DNA from: Vibrio gallicus
GTDB taxonomy: Bacteria; Pseudomonadota; Gammaproteobacteria; Enterobacterales; Vibrionaceae
Length of the DNA: 64,000 nucleotides
Reading direction: 5' to 3'
NCBI RefSeq assembly: GCF_024346875.1
Contig: NZ_AP024871.1
Coordinates: 1,674,001-1,738,000 of the forward strand
In this document: one piece after another, positions 1 through 8,230 of the stretch
Layout of the letters: each line of letters begins with the position of its first letter
Numbering within the stretch: position 1 is the first letter of the stretch
Position numbers and translations under genes: made by a program
Notes under the pieces: model-generated
What the model was told of the DNA's origin: nothing
What the model saw: only the letters and a program-made list of their open reading frames with translations
The model's database searches: none

Positions 1-872
1 GCGTCACGCATCGCCGCTTCCATTGCAAGCGCACCACCTGAACCATCTTCACTTGGAGAGGTCATGTGGTAAGCATCGCCACTCATGCCAAAACCAACTA
101 GTTCACAGTAGATTTTTGCACCACGAGCTTTCGCTGATTCATATTCTTCTAATACGATAACACCGGCACCATCACCCAAAACGAAGCCATCGCGGTCTGC
201 ATCCCATGGACGCGACGCTGCTTGTGGATTTTCGTTGTTGGTAGAAAGCGCTTTAGCTGCACCAAAGCCTGCAATACCAAGAGGCGTAGACGCTTTTTCA
301 GCACCGCCAGCTACCATTGCATCTGCATCACCGTAAGCGATCATGCGTGCTGCATGGCCAATATTATGTAGACCAGTAGTACAAGCTGTTGAAATGGCGA
401 TATTAGGGCCACGAAGACCGCGCATGATAGACAGGTTACCTGCAATCATATTTACGATAGTCGAAGGTACGAAGAACGGACTTACTTTACGTGGTCCTCT
501 TTCTTCAAGCACTTTGGCACCATTTTCAATCAAACCAAGACCACCGATACCAGAACCGATAGCTACACCTACGCGTGCACAGTTTTCATCTGTGACTTCT
601 AGGCCAGAATCATCTAAAGCTTGAACACCTGCTGCGATACCGTATTGGATAAATAAATCCATCTTACGGGCTTCTTTTTTAGACATATACTCTTCGCAGT
701 TAAAATCTTTAATCAGACCTGCAAAGCGTGTAGAGAAATTGGTTGTGTCAAAATGCTCAATGTTTGAGATACCACTTTGACCAGATAGCAGGGCTTTCCA
801 AGAAGATTCTACGTTGTTGCCGACCGGTGACAACATACCCATACCAGTAACAACGACACGACGCTTGGACAC
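1..872 (-). CDS. fabF: 3-oxoacyl-ACP synthase II, FabF (partial, C-terminus outside window)
   Basis: Condensing enzyme of type II fatty-acid elongation: condenses malonyl-ACP with acyl-ACP in the cytoplasm, and in relatives is responsible for temperature-dependent cis-vaccenate formation. Only about the first 290 of roughly 413 residues lie in the window; the gene runs off its left edge. The start is a GTG at 872 giving [12 protein letters not shown], preceded by a GGAG ribosome site. The reading includes the KS active-site region (ACATGxHNIG type, near 400-350) and a long stretch typical of FabF. It is last in the visible fabH-fabD-fabG-acpP-fabF series, 99 bp after acpP, with a hairpin in the gap. 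Identification is firm from sequence and from gene order. Confidence 0.95.
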   Translation of the reverse strand, partial: MSKRRVVVTGMGMLSPVGNNVESSWKALLSGQSGISNIEHFDTTNFSTRFAGLIKDFNCEEYMSKKEARKMDLFIQYGIAAGVQALDDSGLEVTDENCARVGVAIGSGIGGLGLIENGAKVLEERGPRKVSPFFVPSTIVNMIAGNLSIMRGLRGPNIAISTACTTGLHNIGHAARMIAYGDADAMVAGGAEKASTPLGIAGFGAAKALSTNNENPQAASRPWDADRDGFVLGDGAGVIVLEEYESAKARGAKIYCELVGFGMSGDAYHMTSPSEDGSGGALAMEAAMRD

Positions 873-938
873 GATAATACTCCGGATTATTGATTGAGAG
901 GGATTAGATAAAACAGTGAAAGGAAAACTTGGAAGAAT

Positions 939-962
939 CAGGCGGTCAAGGTAGACCGCCTG
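939..962 (-). terminator. acpP-fabF intergenic hairpin, possible attenuating terminator
   Basis: A 9-bp perfect inverted repeat (CAGGCGGTC / GACCGCCTG, 6-nt loop) begins 10 bp after the acpP stop codon. On the minus strand it is followed by a mixed T-rich stretch rather than a clean U-run. It may be a weak terminator or an mRNA-stabilising stem that lets acpP be expressed above fabF; this is an inference from position and structure. Confidence 0.6.
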
Positions 963-971
963 AGGATAAAC

Positions 972-1205
972 TTACTGAGCGCTAGTTACGTAATCGATAG
1001 CAGCTTGAACAGTAGTGATTTTCTCTGCTTCTTCATCTGGGATTTCAGTGTCGAACTCTTCTTCTAGAGCCATTACTAGCTCAACTGTGTCTAGAGAGTC
1101 AGCGCCAAGATCATCAACGAAAGATGCTTCGTTTTTAACTTCAGCTTCGTCAACACCAAGTTGTTCAACAATGATTTTTTTTACACGTTCTTCAAGATTG
1201 CTCAT
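972..1205 (-). CDS. acpP: Acyl carrier protein
   Basis: Small acidic carrier of growing acyl chains, 77 residues as usual for the family. The phosphopantetheine attachment motif GADSLD is seen, with the modified Ser at residue 37 counting Met. The N-terminus [10 protein letters not shown] and four-helix acidic composition match gamma-proteobacterial AcpP. It lies 163 bp downstream of fabG and 99 bp upstream of fabF. The relatively long gaps on both sides suggest it has its own promoter in the fabG-acpP gap and a hairpin after it, as expected for one of the most abundant cell proteins. Certain call. Confidence 0.98.
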   Translation of the reverse strand: MSNLEERVKKIIVEQLGVDEAEVKNEASFVDDLGADSLDTVELVMALEEEFDTEIPDEEAEKITTVQAAIDYVTSAQ

Positions 1206-1368
1206 TTTTTATTTCCTATACAAGAAGTCGCCTAATGCGATGTTTTGCGTAGTTTATTCGAAAGTAAGAAAGTTGCAAGGTTATCCTTGCTGGTCTAACC
1301 ACAAATCTTGTGATTATGACCGATTTTATATGCATTATTGACTTATATCATGCCAATAATGCACAAAA

Positions 1369-2103
1369 TTAAACCATGTACATGCCGCCGTTAACGTGCA
1401 GTGTTTCACCTGTGATATATGCCGCATCAGGAGACGCTAAAAACGCCACTGCTGTTGCTATTTCACGAGGATCACCTAAACGACCTGCTGGCACTGATGA
1501 TAGTGTAGCAGCACGTTGCTCATCGTTAAGTGCTTTAGTCATATCAGTTTCAATAAATCCTGGTGCAACGGTATTAATTGTTACACCGCGAGACGCAACT
1601 TCACGTGCCATAGACTTAGTAAAACCGATAACGCCCGCTTTCGCTGCAGCGTAGTTAGTTTGACCAGGGTTACCCATAGTACCAACAACCGAGCCCACAT
1701 TAATAATACGGCCACATCTCTTCTTCATCATGCCACGTAGTACGGCTTTAGACAAACGGAAGATAGAAGTTAAGTTAGTATCAATGATGTCAGTCCATTC
1801 ATCGTCCTTCATACGCATCAATAGGTTATCGCGAGTAATACCTGCGTTGTTAACCAAAATATCTAATGCGCCAAACTCTTCGTTGATGGCTTTAAGCGTA
1901 GCCGCGATAGATTCTGGATCTGTCACGTTCAGAGCCATACCCTTACCGTTTTCACCAAGATACTCCGAGATTGCCGCAGCACCATTGTCGCTGGTTGCTG
2001 TACCGATAACGGTAGCACCGCGCTCAACTAAAGTCTCAGCAATAGAGCGACCGATACCACGACTTGCACCAGTAACCAGTGCAATTTTACCTTCAAGATT
2101 CAT
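1369..2103 (-). CDS. fabG: 3-oxoacyl-ACP reductase FabG
   Basis: NADPH-dependent short-chain dehydrogenase/reductase that reduces 3-oxoacyl-ACP in each elongation cycle. 244 residues with the start chosen at MNLEGKIALV (2103), which has a GGAGAAA ribosome site; an upstream in-frame ATG four codons earlier lacks one. The nucleotide motif TGASRGIG is at residues 11-18, NNAG near 86-89, and the catalytic Ser-Tyr-Lys set is seen as GSVVG then YAAAK. The C-terminus ends GGMYMV as in Vibrio and E. coli. It follows fabD by 21 bp, so the two are co-transcribed. Confidence 0.98.
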   Translation of the reverse strand: MNLEGKIALVTGASRGIGRSIAETLVERGATVIGTATSDNGAAAISEYLGENGKGMALNVTDPESIAATLKAINEEFGALDILVNNAGITRDNLLMRMKDDEWTDIIDTNLTSIFRLSKAVLRGMMKKRCGRIINVGSVVGTMGNPGQTNYAAAKAGVIGFTKSMAREVASRGVTINTVAPGFIETDMTKALNDEQRAATLSSVPAGRLGDPREIATAVAFLASPDAAYITGETLHVNGGMYMV

Positions 2104-2124
2104 CTGTTTCTCCAAAAAATTGGT

Positions 2125-3048
2125 TTACTTAGCAGCCTCTAAAGACGCTGCGTCATTCACTGGTGCTGCGGTTAAAGACTTAACGATACGCTTAGTTAAG
2201 CCCGTCAATACTTTACCTGGTCCCATCTCAAGAAGCTTTTCTACGCCTTGCTCATGCATAGATTGTACTGTACCAGTCCAACGAACTGGGCTATACAGTT
2301 GGCGAACAAGAGCATGCTTGATTTTAGCTGGGTCTGTTTCAGCAATCACATCAACGTTATTAATCACAGGCAGTGATGGAGCGTTAAATTCAATCTCTTC
2401 TAGGGCTACTGCAAGCTTATCTGCTGCAGGCTTCATTAATGCACAATGAGACGGTACAGAAACAGGTAGTGGCAATGCACGTTTGGCACCGGCTTCTTTA
2501 CAAAGTGCACCAGCACGCTCTACTGCATCCTTATTGCCCGCAATAACGACTTGACCAGGTGAGTTAAAGTTAACAGGAGATACAACTTCACCTTGTGCCG
2601 CGTCAGTACATGCTTTAGCGATTTCTTCATCACCTAAGCCAATGATTGCGTACATAGCTCCAGTACCCGCAGGTACGGCTTCTTGCATTAGGTTGCCACG
2701 TAGCTCAACCAATTTTATTGCTTGTTCGAAATCAATAACCCCTGCACATACTAGTGCAGAGTATTCACCAAGGCTATGGCCAGCAATAAGCTCAGGGGTT
2801 TCTAAACCAAGCTCATTCCATACACGCCAAATCGCAACCGATGCCGCTAAAAGAGCTGGCTGGGTACGTTGGGTTTGATTTAGGTCTTCCGCTGGGCCGT
2901 CTTGAATTAGTGCCCATAGGTCATAACCAAGAACCTCAGAAGCTTGTGCAAAAGTCTGTTTTACAACCTCATGTTGCTCACCCAACTCTGCTAACATACC
3001 CAGGCTTTGAGAACCTTGTCCTGGGAAAACAACTGCAAATTTGCTCAT
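2125..3048 (-). CDS. fabD: Malonyl-CoA:ACP transacylase FabD
   Basis: Transfers malonyl from CoA to ACP, supplying the extender unit for fatty-acid synthesis. 307 residues when started at MSKFAVVFPGQGSQ (3048). A longer reading of 12 more codons is possible but begins inside the hairpin region upstream and lacks family similarity. The nucleophile motif GHSLGEYSAL (Ser near residue 92) and the VSVPSHCALM segment with the partner His are present. It sits between fabH, from which it is separated by a terminator-like hairpin at 3064-3090, and fabG. Confidence 0.97.
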   Translation of the reverse strand: MSKFAVVFPGQGSQSLGMLAELGEQHEVVKQTFAQASEVLGYDLWALIQDGPAEDLNQTQRTQPALLAASVAIWRVWNELGLETPELIAGHSLGEYSALVCAGVIDFEQAIKLVELRGNLMQEAVPAGTGAMYAIIGLGDEEIAKACTDAAQGEVVSPVNFNSPGQVVIAGNKDAVERAGALCKEAGAKRALPLPVSVPSHCALMKPAADKLAVALEEIEFNAPSLPVINNVDVIAETDPAKIKHALVRQLYSPVRWTGTVQSMHEQGVEKLLEMGPGKVLTGLTKRIVKSLTAAPVNDAASLEAAK

Positions 3049-3063
3049 AATTTTTCCTGTATA

Positions 3064-3090
3064 TAAAAAGAAGTGCCGAAGCACTTCTTT
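3064..3090 (-). terminator. Intrinsic-terminator-like hairpin between fabH and fabD
   Basis: Seen on the minus strand: a 10-bp perfect stem (AAAGAAGTGC / GCACTTCTTT) closed by a TTCG tetraloop, running directly into a T-rich tract (TTTTTATAT). It lies in the 66-bp gap between the fabH stop and the fabD start. The structure is that of an intrinsic terminator, but it sits inside an operon, so partial read-through or an internal promoter for fabD is implied. Confidence 0.75.
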
Positions 3091-3114
3091 ACCAAATCAT
3101 TGGTATCAGATTAG

Positions 3115-4065
3115 TTAGAACTTAACTAGGGCTGAACCCCATGTAAACCCGCCACCAAACGCTTCTAGTAGTAAGGTTTGGCCACGCTTAATTCTGCCGT
3201 CACGAACTGCTTCATCAAGAGCAGTCGGAACTGTCGCTGCTGAAGTATTACCATGGCGATCAAGGGTGACAACCACTTGGTCCATTGACATCTTCAGCTT
3301 CTTCGCTGTTGCCGAGATGATACGAAGGTTGGCTTGATGTGGTACTAACCAATCCAGTTCTTCCTTCTGCATGTCGTTGGCTTTTAAGGTATCGGTAACC
3401 AAACGTGAGAGCTGAGTTACCGCGACCTTGAATACTTCGTTGCCTGTCATGTGAAGCCATTTATCAACTTCACCACCACGAACTGGCATCTCTAAACTTA
3501 ACAAATCACCGTAGCGGCCATCGGCCCCTAAATGAGTAGATAGAATGCCTGGTTCTTCACTTGCACTCACCACGACTGCACCAGCACCGTCACCAAATAA
3601 GATAACGGTTGAACGGTCAATATCTTCTACAGATTTTGACAGGGCATCAGCGCCGACTACCAAGATGTTTTTACACATACCTGAACGAATATGCTGGTCT
3701 GCAATAGATAGGGCATATACAAAACCGGTACACGCAGCGGCGATATCAAATGCACCACAGCCTGGAATTTCCAGCATACCTTGAATCTGACAAGCAGAAG
3801 ATGGGAAAGCATGGCTACTACTTGTGGTAGCAACAATGATGAGATCGATATCTTTTTTATCGATACCAGCCATCTCAATTGCATTTTGAGCGGCAATAAA
3901 GCCCATGTCGGCAACAGATTCATCTGGCGCTGAGATTCTACGCTCTTTGATACCCGTACGAGCAACGATCCACTCGTCGCTGGTCTCGACCATTTTTTCT
4001 AAATCCGCATTTGTGCGTACTTGTGAAGGCAAATAGCTGCCTGTGCCTAATATTTTGCTATACAT
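3115..4065 (-). CDS. fabH: 3-oxoacyl-ACP synthase III FabH
   Basis: Initiates fatty-acid synthesis by condensing acetyl-CoA with malonyl-ACP. 316 residues, the usual length. Thiolase-fold catalytic triad: Cys112 in AAACTGF, His in PHQAN and Asn in HGNTS. The C-terminus has the [13 protein letters not shown] ending typical of FabH. It starts 5 bp after plsX, so plsX-fabH are translationally close; fabD follows after a terminator-like stem. In E. coli the same order rpmF-plsX-fabH-fabD-fabG is found. Confidence 0.98.
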   Translation of the reverse strand: MYSKILGTGSYLPSQVRTNADLEKMVETSDEWIVARTGIKERRISAPDESVADMGFIAAQNAIEMAGIDKKDIDLIIVATTSSSHAFPSSACQIQGMLEIPGCGAFDIAAACTGFVYALSIADQHIRSGMCKNILVVGADALSKSVEDIDRSTVILFGDGAGAVVVSASEEPGILSTHLGADGRYGDLLSLEMPVRGGEVDKWLHMTGNEVFKVAVTQLSRLVTDTLKANDMQKEELDWLVPHQANLRIISATAKKLKMSMDQVVVTLDRHGNTSAATVPTALDEAVRDGRIKRGQTLLLEAFGGGFTWGSALVKF

Positions 4066-4070
4066 GAAGA

Positions 4071-5096
4071 CTATTGTTGCCTCTCGAGTAAAACGGTTTC
4101 CAAACGATCACTAATACGACTTGGTATTTGTCGCTTGACTTCGTGAACTGCCTCTAGAATTGCATTGATGATAGCAGTTTTATCCGCACTTCCGTGACTT
4201 TTGATGACAATGCCGCGCAATCCTAGCAAACTTGCACCGTTATACTGGTCGGGGTTCATCTTTTTAAGGTCAGAAATTAACCCACCAAAGAATATTTTTG
4301 CCAACCATGATTTTATTCTAGACTGACACATGTGTCGGCGCAGCTGTTCAAGGAACAGGTTTGCCACACCTTCAGATGCCTTTAAACATACGTTTCCGAC
4401 AAACCCATCACAAACCACGACATCCGCTTCATCTTGAAGGAGATGGTGTGCTTCTACAAAACCAGTATAATTAATAGACGGTGTATTCGTTAATTTTTCA
4501 GCGCAAGATCTAACTAAATCATTCCCTTTTACCTCTTCTTCCCCGACATTCAGGATAGCCACCCTTGGTTCGCGGTTGAGGTGTTGCTCTGCAAGTGCTT
4601 GTCCCATAATCGCAAACTGAAACAACTGTTCAGCCTCAACTGACACATTTGCGCCAAGATCGAGCAACCACACCTTTTGACCACTGCGTGTAGGCAGCGC
4701 TGAAACCAATGCGGGGCGTTCTATACCTGGAAGTAATTTCAAGCGATAGCGAGATAAAGCCATTAAAGCGCCAGTATTGCCACCGCTTACACAAGCTTGA
4801 GCTTGACCTGATTCAACAAGATCGACGGTTTCCCACATTGAACTGCCCTTGCCATGACGTAAAGATTTCGACGGTTTTTCTTCGTCTGAAATGACTTTAT
4901 CAGCATGCTGGATCTGAATGCGGTCTTTGGGATAAGCCCCAATAGAAGAGAGTTGAGAAGATATAAGGGAATGATCCCCAACTAAAATGACTTTCAGCTC
5001 TGGGAGAATAGACAATGCCTGCACGGCGGCAGGCACTGTTGTGCAGGGACCGAAATCCCCGCCCATTGCATCAAGTGCAACGGTAATCGTTCGCAA
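4071..5096 (-). CDS. plsX: Phosphate acyltransferase PlsX
   Basis: Makes acyl-phosphate from acyl-ACP, feeding PlsY in phospholipid synthesis; a peripheral membrane enzyme in its family. 341 residues. The N-terminal [12 protein letters not shown] motif, [10 protein letters not shown] in the middle and VCDGFVGNV are hallmark PlsX segments. It begins 9 bp after rpmF and is followed 5 bp later by fabH, coupling lipid synthesis to ribosomal protein L32 expression as in enterobacteria. Confidence 0.97.
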   Translation of the reverse strand: MRTITVALDAMGGDFGPCTTVPAAVQALSILPELKVILVGDHSLISSQLSSIGAYPKDRIQIQHADKVISDEEKPSKSLRHGKGSSMWETVDLVESGQAQACVSGGNTGALMALSRYRLKLLPGIERPALVSALPTRSGQKVWLLDLGANVSVEAEQLFQFAIMGQALAEQHLNREPRVAILNVGEEEVKGNDLVRSCAEKLTNTPSINYTGFVEAHHLLQDEADVVVCDGFVGNVCLKASEGVANLFLEQLRRHMCQSRIKSWLAKIFFGGLISDLKKMNPDQYNGASLLGLRGIVIKSHGSADKTAIINAILEAVHEVKRQIPSRISDRLETVLLERQQ

Positions 5097-5105
5097 AAGG
5101 CAACC

Positions 5106-5276
5106 TTACTTGTTGATTACCTTTTTGCCACGGTAGTAACCGTCAGCAGTCACGTTGTGACGTAGGTGAGTTTCACCTGAAGTTGCGTCTACAGATAGTG
5201 CAGCTGTAGTTAGCGCATCGTGTGAACGACGCATGCCACGCATTGAACGTGATTTTTTGCTCTTTTGTACGGCCAT
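5106..5276 (-). CDS. rpmF: 50S ribosomal protein L32
   Basis: 56-residue basic protein read directly from the sequence: it begins [17 protein letters not shown] and ends KKVINK. It is the bL32 component of the large subunit. The C-terminal zinc-binding Cys pair found in some bacteria is absent, as is normal for gamma-proteobacteria. It lies 5 bp downstream of yceD and 9 bp upstream of plsX. The three genes form the conserved yceD-rpmF-plsX unit. Confidence 0.97.
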   Translation of the reverse strand: MAVQKSKKSRSMRGMRRSHDALTTAALSVDATSGETHLRHNVTADGYYRGKKVINK

Positions 5277-5281
5277 TGACC

Positions 5282-5818
5282 CTACTCCTTTGTCTTTGCT
5301 TTTAAGCTTTTTAAAACTTCGAACGGATTTGGCTTATCATCCTCAATTTCTTCAGGAAGCTCACCAAATACCAAGTTATTTGAATCAACACTACATTCAG
5401 ATGTGTCGTGCATTGCAATTTGAGGCAAGTTTAGAATGAACTCGTCTTCAACTAACTGTATGAGATTACATTCACCGTACTCGTTCAGATCTACCAAATC
5501 GTACTCTTCCGGTGCGTTCTCCTCGGTCTTTTCCCCTTTATTAGGGGTGTAGACGAATTGAACTTCACACAAGTGTGTGAAAATCCCATTGCAGCGTTGA
5601 CACTCTAAATCGACTTCGACGTTAGCTTTACCAGAGATAACGACCAATCGTTGTTCATCTAGGTCAAATGACAATGTGACTTCTGCGTTGCGTTTTACGC
5701 CATCGACTGACTCTGCTAAGCGCTTAAGCAGACTGGTTTGGATGATGCCATCGTAGTCCAATCGTTTCTGAGCTGCTTTACCGGGGTCAACCGTTCGCGG
5801 TATTTTTACCTTTTGCAT
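5282..5818 (-). CDS. yceD: YceD family protein (DUF177), 23S rRNA accumulation protein
   Basis: 178-residue acidic protein. The family member YceD in E. coli is associated with 23S rRNA accumulation; biochemical role is not settled. Seen: [20 protein letters not shown] start, a conserved CQRC pair around residue 76-79 ([12 protein letters not shown]), and the acidic C-terminal part with the conserved [10 protein letters not shown] ending. It is the first gene of the visible yceD-rpmF-plsX-fab series; a 218-bp divergent gap separates it from yceF and should hold promoters for both. Confidence 0.92.
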   Translation of the reverse strand: MQKVKIPRTVDPGKAAQKRLDYDGIIQTSLLKRLAESVDGVKRNAEVTLSFDLDEQRLVVISGKANVEVDLECQRCNGIFTHLCEVQFVYTPNKGEKTEENAPEEYDLVDLNEYGECNLIQLVEDEFILNLPQIAMHDTSECSVDSNNLVFGELPEEIEDDKPNPFEVLKSLKAKTKE

Positions 5819-6036
5819 AGGGCGCGAATATTATCTTTGAAATTGAATTTAGTCAAAGGAAAACAACAAAAAATTACTCATTTTTTGTACATTCTATTGA
5901 GCATGATTTAAGAGTTAAGTAATTACCTAACCCACCTATTTTAGCTTTCCTAACAGGAAGCTTCCTAATTCTACTACAACGCGCTGAAAAATCTGCTAGT
6001 TTGTACAACAAAATAAAACAGACCAGAATAGTAGCA

Positions 6037-6633
6037 ATGACTGTCAAATCACTGATTTTAGCTTCCACATCTCCATTTAGGGCCGAGATCCTTAAAAAGC
6101 TCCCCCTTCCCTTTAGCTGTGTTAAACCAAACTTTGATGAAACACCACTGCAAGGAGAATCACCACAGGTATTGGTTACCCGACTGGCAAGTGGTAAAGC
6201 TCAATCTTGCTCGCTCCCCGCAGGCGACCATCTAATTATCGGTTCAGATCAGGTATGTGTGGTTGATGACCAAATATTAGGTAAGCCCCATACCCGCGAA
6301 AAAGCGATACAACAACTTAGCGCGCAAAGTGGCAAATCTATCACCTTCTATACCGGATTAGCGCTATTTGATACTGCGACTGGCGAGTGCAAAACCTGCG
6401 TTGATACCTTTGTGGTTCACTTTCGAACCCTGACCAAGCAGCAAATAGAAGCCTATGTCGACATAGAAAAGCCTCTTAACTGTGCCGGAAGCTTTAAAAG
6501 TGAAGGACTTGGCATTGCCTTGTTTAGCGCCCTTGAAGGCAAAGACCCGAATACGCTCATCGGGCTTCCTTTAATTGACTTAATCGCGATGTTGGAAGAT
6601 ACCGGGGTTGAGGTATTAAAAACCTATCCTTGA
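6037..6633 (+). CDS. yceF: Maf-family nucleotide pyrophosphatase YceF (m7GTP-type)
   Basis: House-cleaning nucleotide pyrophosphatase. 198 residues from the ATG at 6037 (MTVKSLILASTSPFR); a TTG start 12 codons earlier was not preferred. The ASTSPFR phosphate-binding loop at residues 8-14, IIGSDQV with the metal-binding Asp, and the FKSEGLG segment are Maf signatures. Gene position, divergent from yceD and convergent with rluC, matches E. coli yceF, the subfamily with 7-methyl-GTP activity, rather than yhdE (dTTP/UTP type). Substrate is inferred from this. Confidence 0.9.
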   Translation: MTVKSLILASTSPFRAEILKKLPLPFSCVKPNFDETPLQGESPQVLVTRLASGKAQSCSLPAGDHLIIGSDQVCVVDDQILGKPHTREKAIQQLSAQSGKSITFYTGLALFDTATGECKTCVDTFVVHFRTLTKQQIEAYVDIEKPLNCAGSFKSEGLGIALFSALEGKDPNTLIGLPLIDLIAMLEDTGVEVLKTYP

Positions 6634-6702
6634 TATGCAGTAACGGATTCAATCTAAAATACAGTGGCGCTGTAACCCTGAGTAAACAACGCCAGCGTTA
6701 AA

Positions 6703-7641
6703 CTAACGCAGCCCTTCGATTGCCTTTAATAGCCGTTTTTCCATTGGCGCTTTGAGCTCCATGGTCTCCCCACTGCCTGGATGCACAAACTTAATATGCG
6801 CAGCATGTAAGAACAAACGGTTTAACCCAACCTTTGCCGTGTATGCGTCGAAACGGCGATCGCCATATCTGTCATCCCAAGCGATAGGGTGACCAGTATA
6901 TTGAACATGAACACGGATCTGATGAGTTCGCCCAGTTACGGGACTCGCCTGAATTAAGGTAGCCTGTTTAAGCTTTTCTATAATCTTAAAGCGTGTCTCT
7001 GACGGTTTCCCATTAGGATTAACACGGACAATACTGTTTACTTCGTTTTTTAATAAGGGTGCTGTCACCTTGCGCATGCTCGGCTTCCACTCACCCATAA
7101 CCAAAGCAAAGTAGTATTTTTGTACGGTCTTTTCTCTAAACTGGGCTTGCAGGTGACGCAAAGCTGAACGCTTCTTAGCGACTAATAGCAGGCCAGATGT
7201 GTCTCTATCAATACGATGCACCAGCTCTAGAAAGCGCGCCTGTGGGCGTAAGGCTCTCAGCGCTTCAATCGCGCCAAACTTCAATCCACTACCGCCATGC
7301 ACCGCTGTCCCTGAAGGTTTGTTGAGCACCAATATGTGCTCGTCTTCAAATACGATGCATGATTCTAATTCAGCCACTTTATTTAGCTTGGTGCTTACCG
7401 CAGCGTTTTCTTCTTGTTTAGGCAAAGTCACAGGCGGGATACGAACCGTATCCCCAGCTTGTAACTTATATTCAGCCTTAACGCGTTTTTTATTTACACG
7501 CACTTCTCCCTTGCGCACGATTCGATAAACCATGCTTTTAGGTAGCGCTTTTAATTGATTGCGAAGAAAATTATCAATTCGCTGTCCAGCCATGTCGTCA
7601 TCGATTTCAACAAACTGAACTTGGGTTCTTATATCACTCAT
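6703..7641 (-). CDS. rluC: 23S rRNA pseudouridine synthase RluC
   Basis: Isomerises three uridines in 23S rRNA helices (955, 2504, 2580 in E. coli numbering). 312 residues: an N-terminal S4 RNA-binding domain (IDNFLRNQL to VRIPPV, about residues 20-72) and a RluA-type catalytic domain with the HRIDRDTSGL motif, whose Asp is catalytic. The gene is divergent from rne, as in E. coli, across a gap of 589 bp. No close downstream partner; yceF converges on it at 69 bp. Confidence 0.96.
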   Translation of the reverse strand: MSDIRTQVQFVEIDDDMAGQRIDNFLRNQLKALPKSMVYRIVRKGEVRVNKKRVKAEYKLQAGDTVRIPPVTLPKQEENAAVSTKLNKVAELESCIVFEDEHILVLNKPSGTAVHGGSGLKFGAIEALRALRPQARFLELVHRIDRDTSGLLLVAKKRSALRHLQAQFREKTVQKYYFALVMGEWKPSMRKVTAPLLKNEVNSIVRVNPNGKPSETRFKIIEKLKQATLIQASPVTGRTHQIRVHVQYTGHPIAWDDRYGDRRFDAYTAKVGLNRLFLHAAHIKFVHPGSGETMELKAPMEKRLLKAIEGLR

Positions 7642-8230
7642 CTGGGTAGTCTATCACTCAACCGTGTTGGAGTTCACATTTTTCAATCCGAAACTAATTT
7701 ACTTACCCCCCGCGCGGTAGAACAAATACTTGAAAAGCTGTGTACAACTTTCGGCGATAATTTATTTGTTTCTGACAGCTGGCTCACTAACGACTATAAA
7801 TCAAACACATACAGCACATTATTTATCATTTTTTAGTTTTTTTAGTCCGCTTTACCCTAAAGCTGATTGCTGTGCATTAGTGACACTGTTATAGTTCGTC
7901 AATCAGTATCTAGGCTAATAACAAATCTGTAGATTAACTAGCCATTTATTGAATGATAAGTTCGAGGTCGATTGTTCTCTGATTCAGTGCTGCGAAGGCA
8001 TAAGACATTGAAATTGAACAGACATGTCGCGCGACCTCAACCTTTCGATGCAGAGTTCGACTGCACCTTTTCGCAGATCATATCCTTAATTACACGAGAA
8101 TATGATGACAAAAGTGCCTATGAGCATCCCTTCCAGCCGTGAGGTTGCACAGTTAACCACGGGATCAGCACCATCGAAAGATTTCAGCGACGAACTTAAA
8201 AACACTGAAAGAAATACAACGAGATATTTA
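7642..8230 (+). promoter_or_regulatory. rluC-rne divergent region and structured rne leader
   Basis: 589 bp with no credible gene; it must carry promoters for rluC (left) and rne (right). The right half holds a structure like the autoregulatory rne 5' UTR: GAGGTCG at 7964-7970 can pair with CGACCTC at 8032-8038, enclosing about 60 nt, and a second stem TGCAG/CTGCA follows at 8049-8065. In E. coli, RNase E binds such leader stems and cleaves its own mRNA. A 43-codon in-frame extension of rne into this region exists but lies within these stems and looks non-coding. Confidence 0.7.

Noticed and set aside
8102..8230. Longer rne start 43 codons upstream
   Set aside because: The extension lies in the conserved leader stem region and has no RNase E similarity; homologues begin [10 protein letters not shown].
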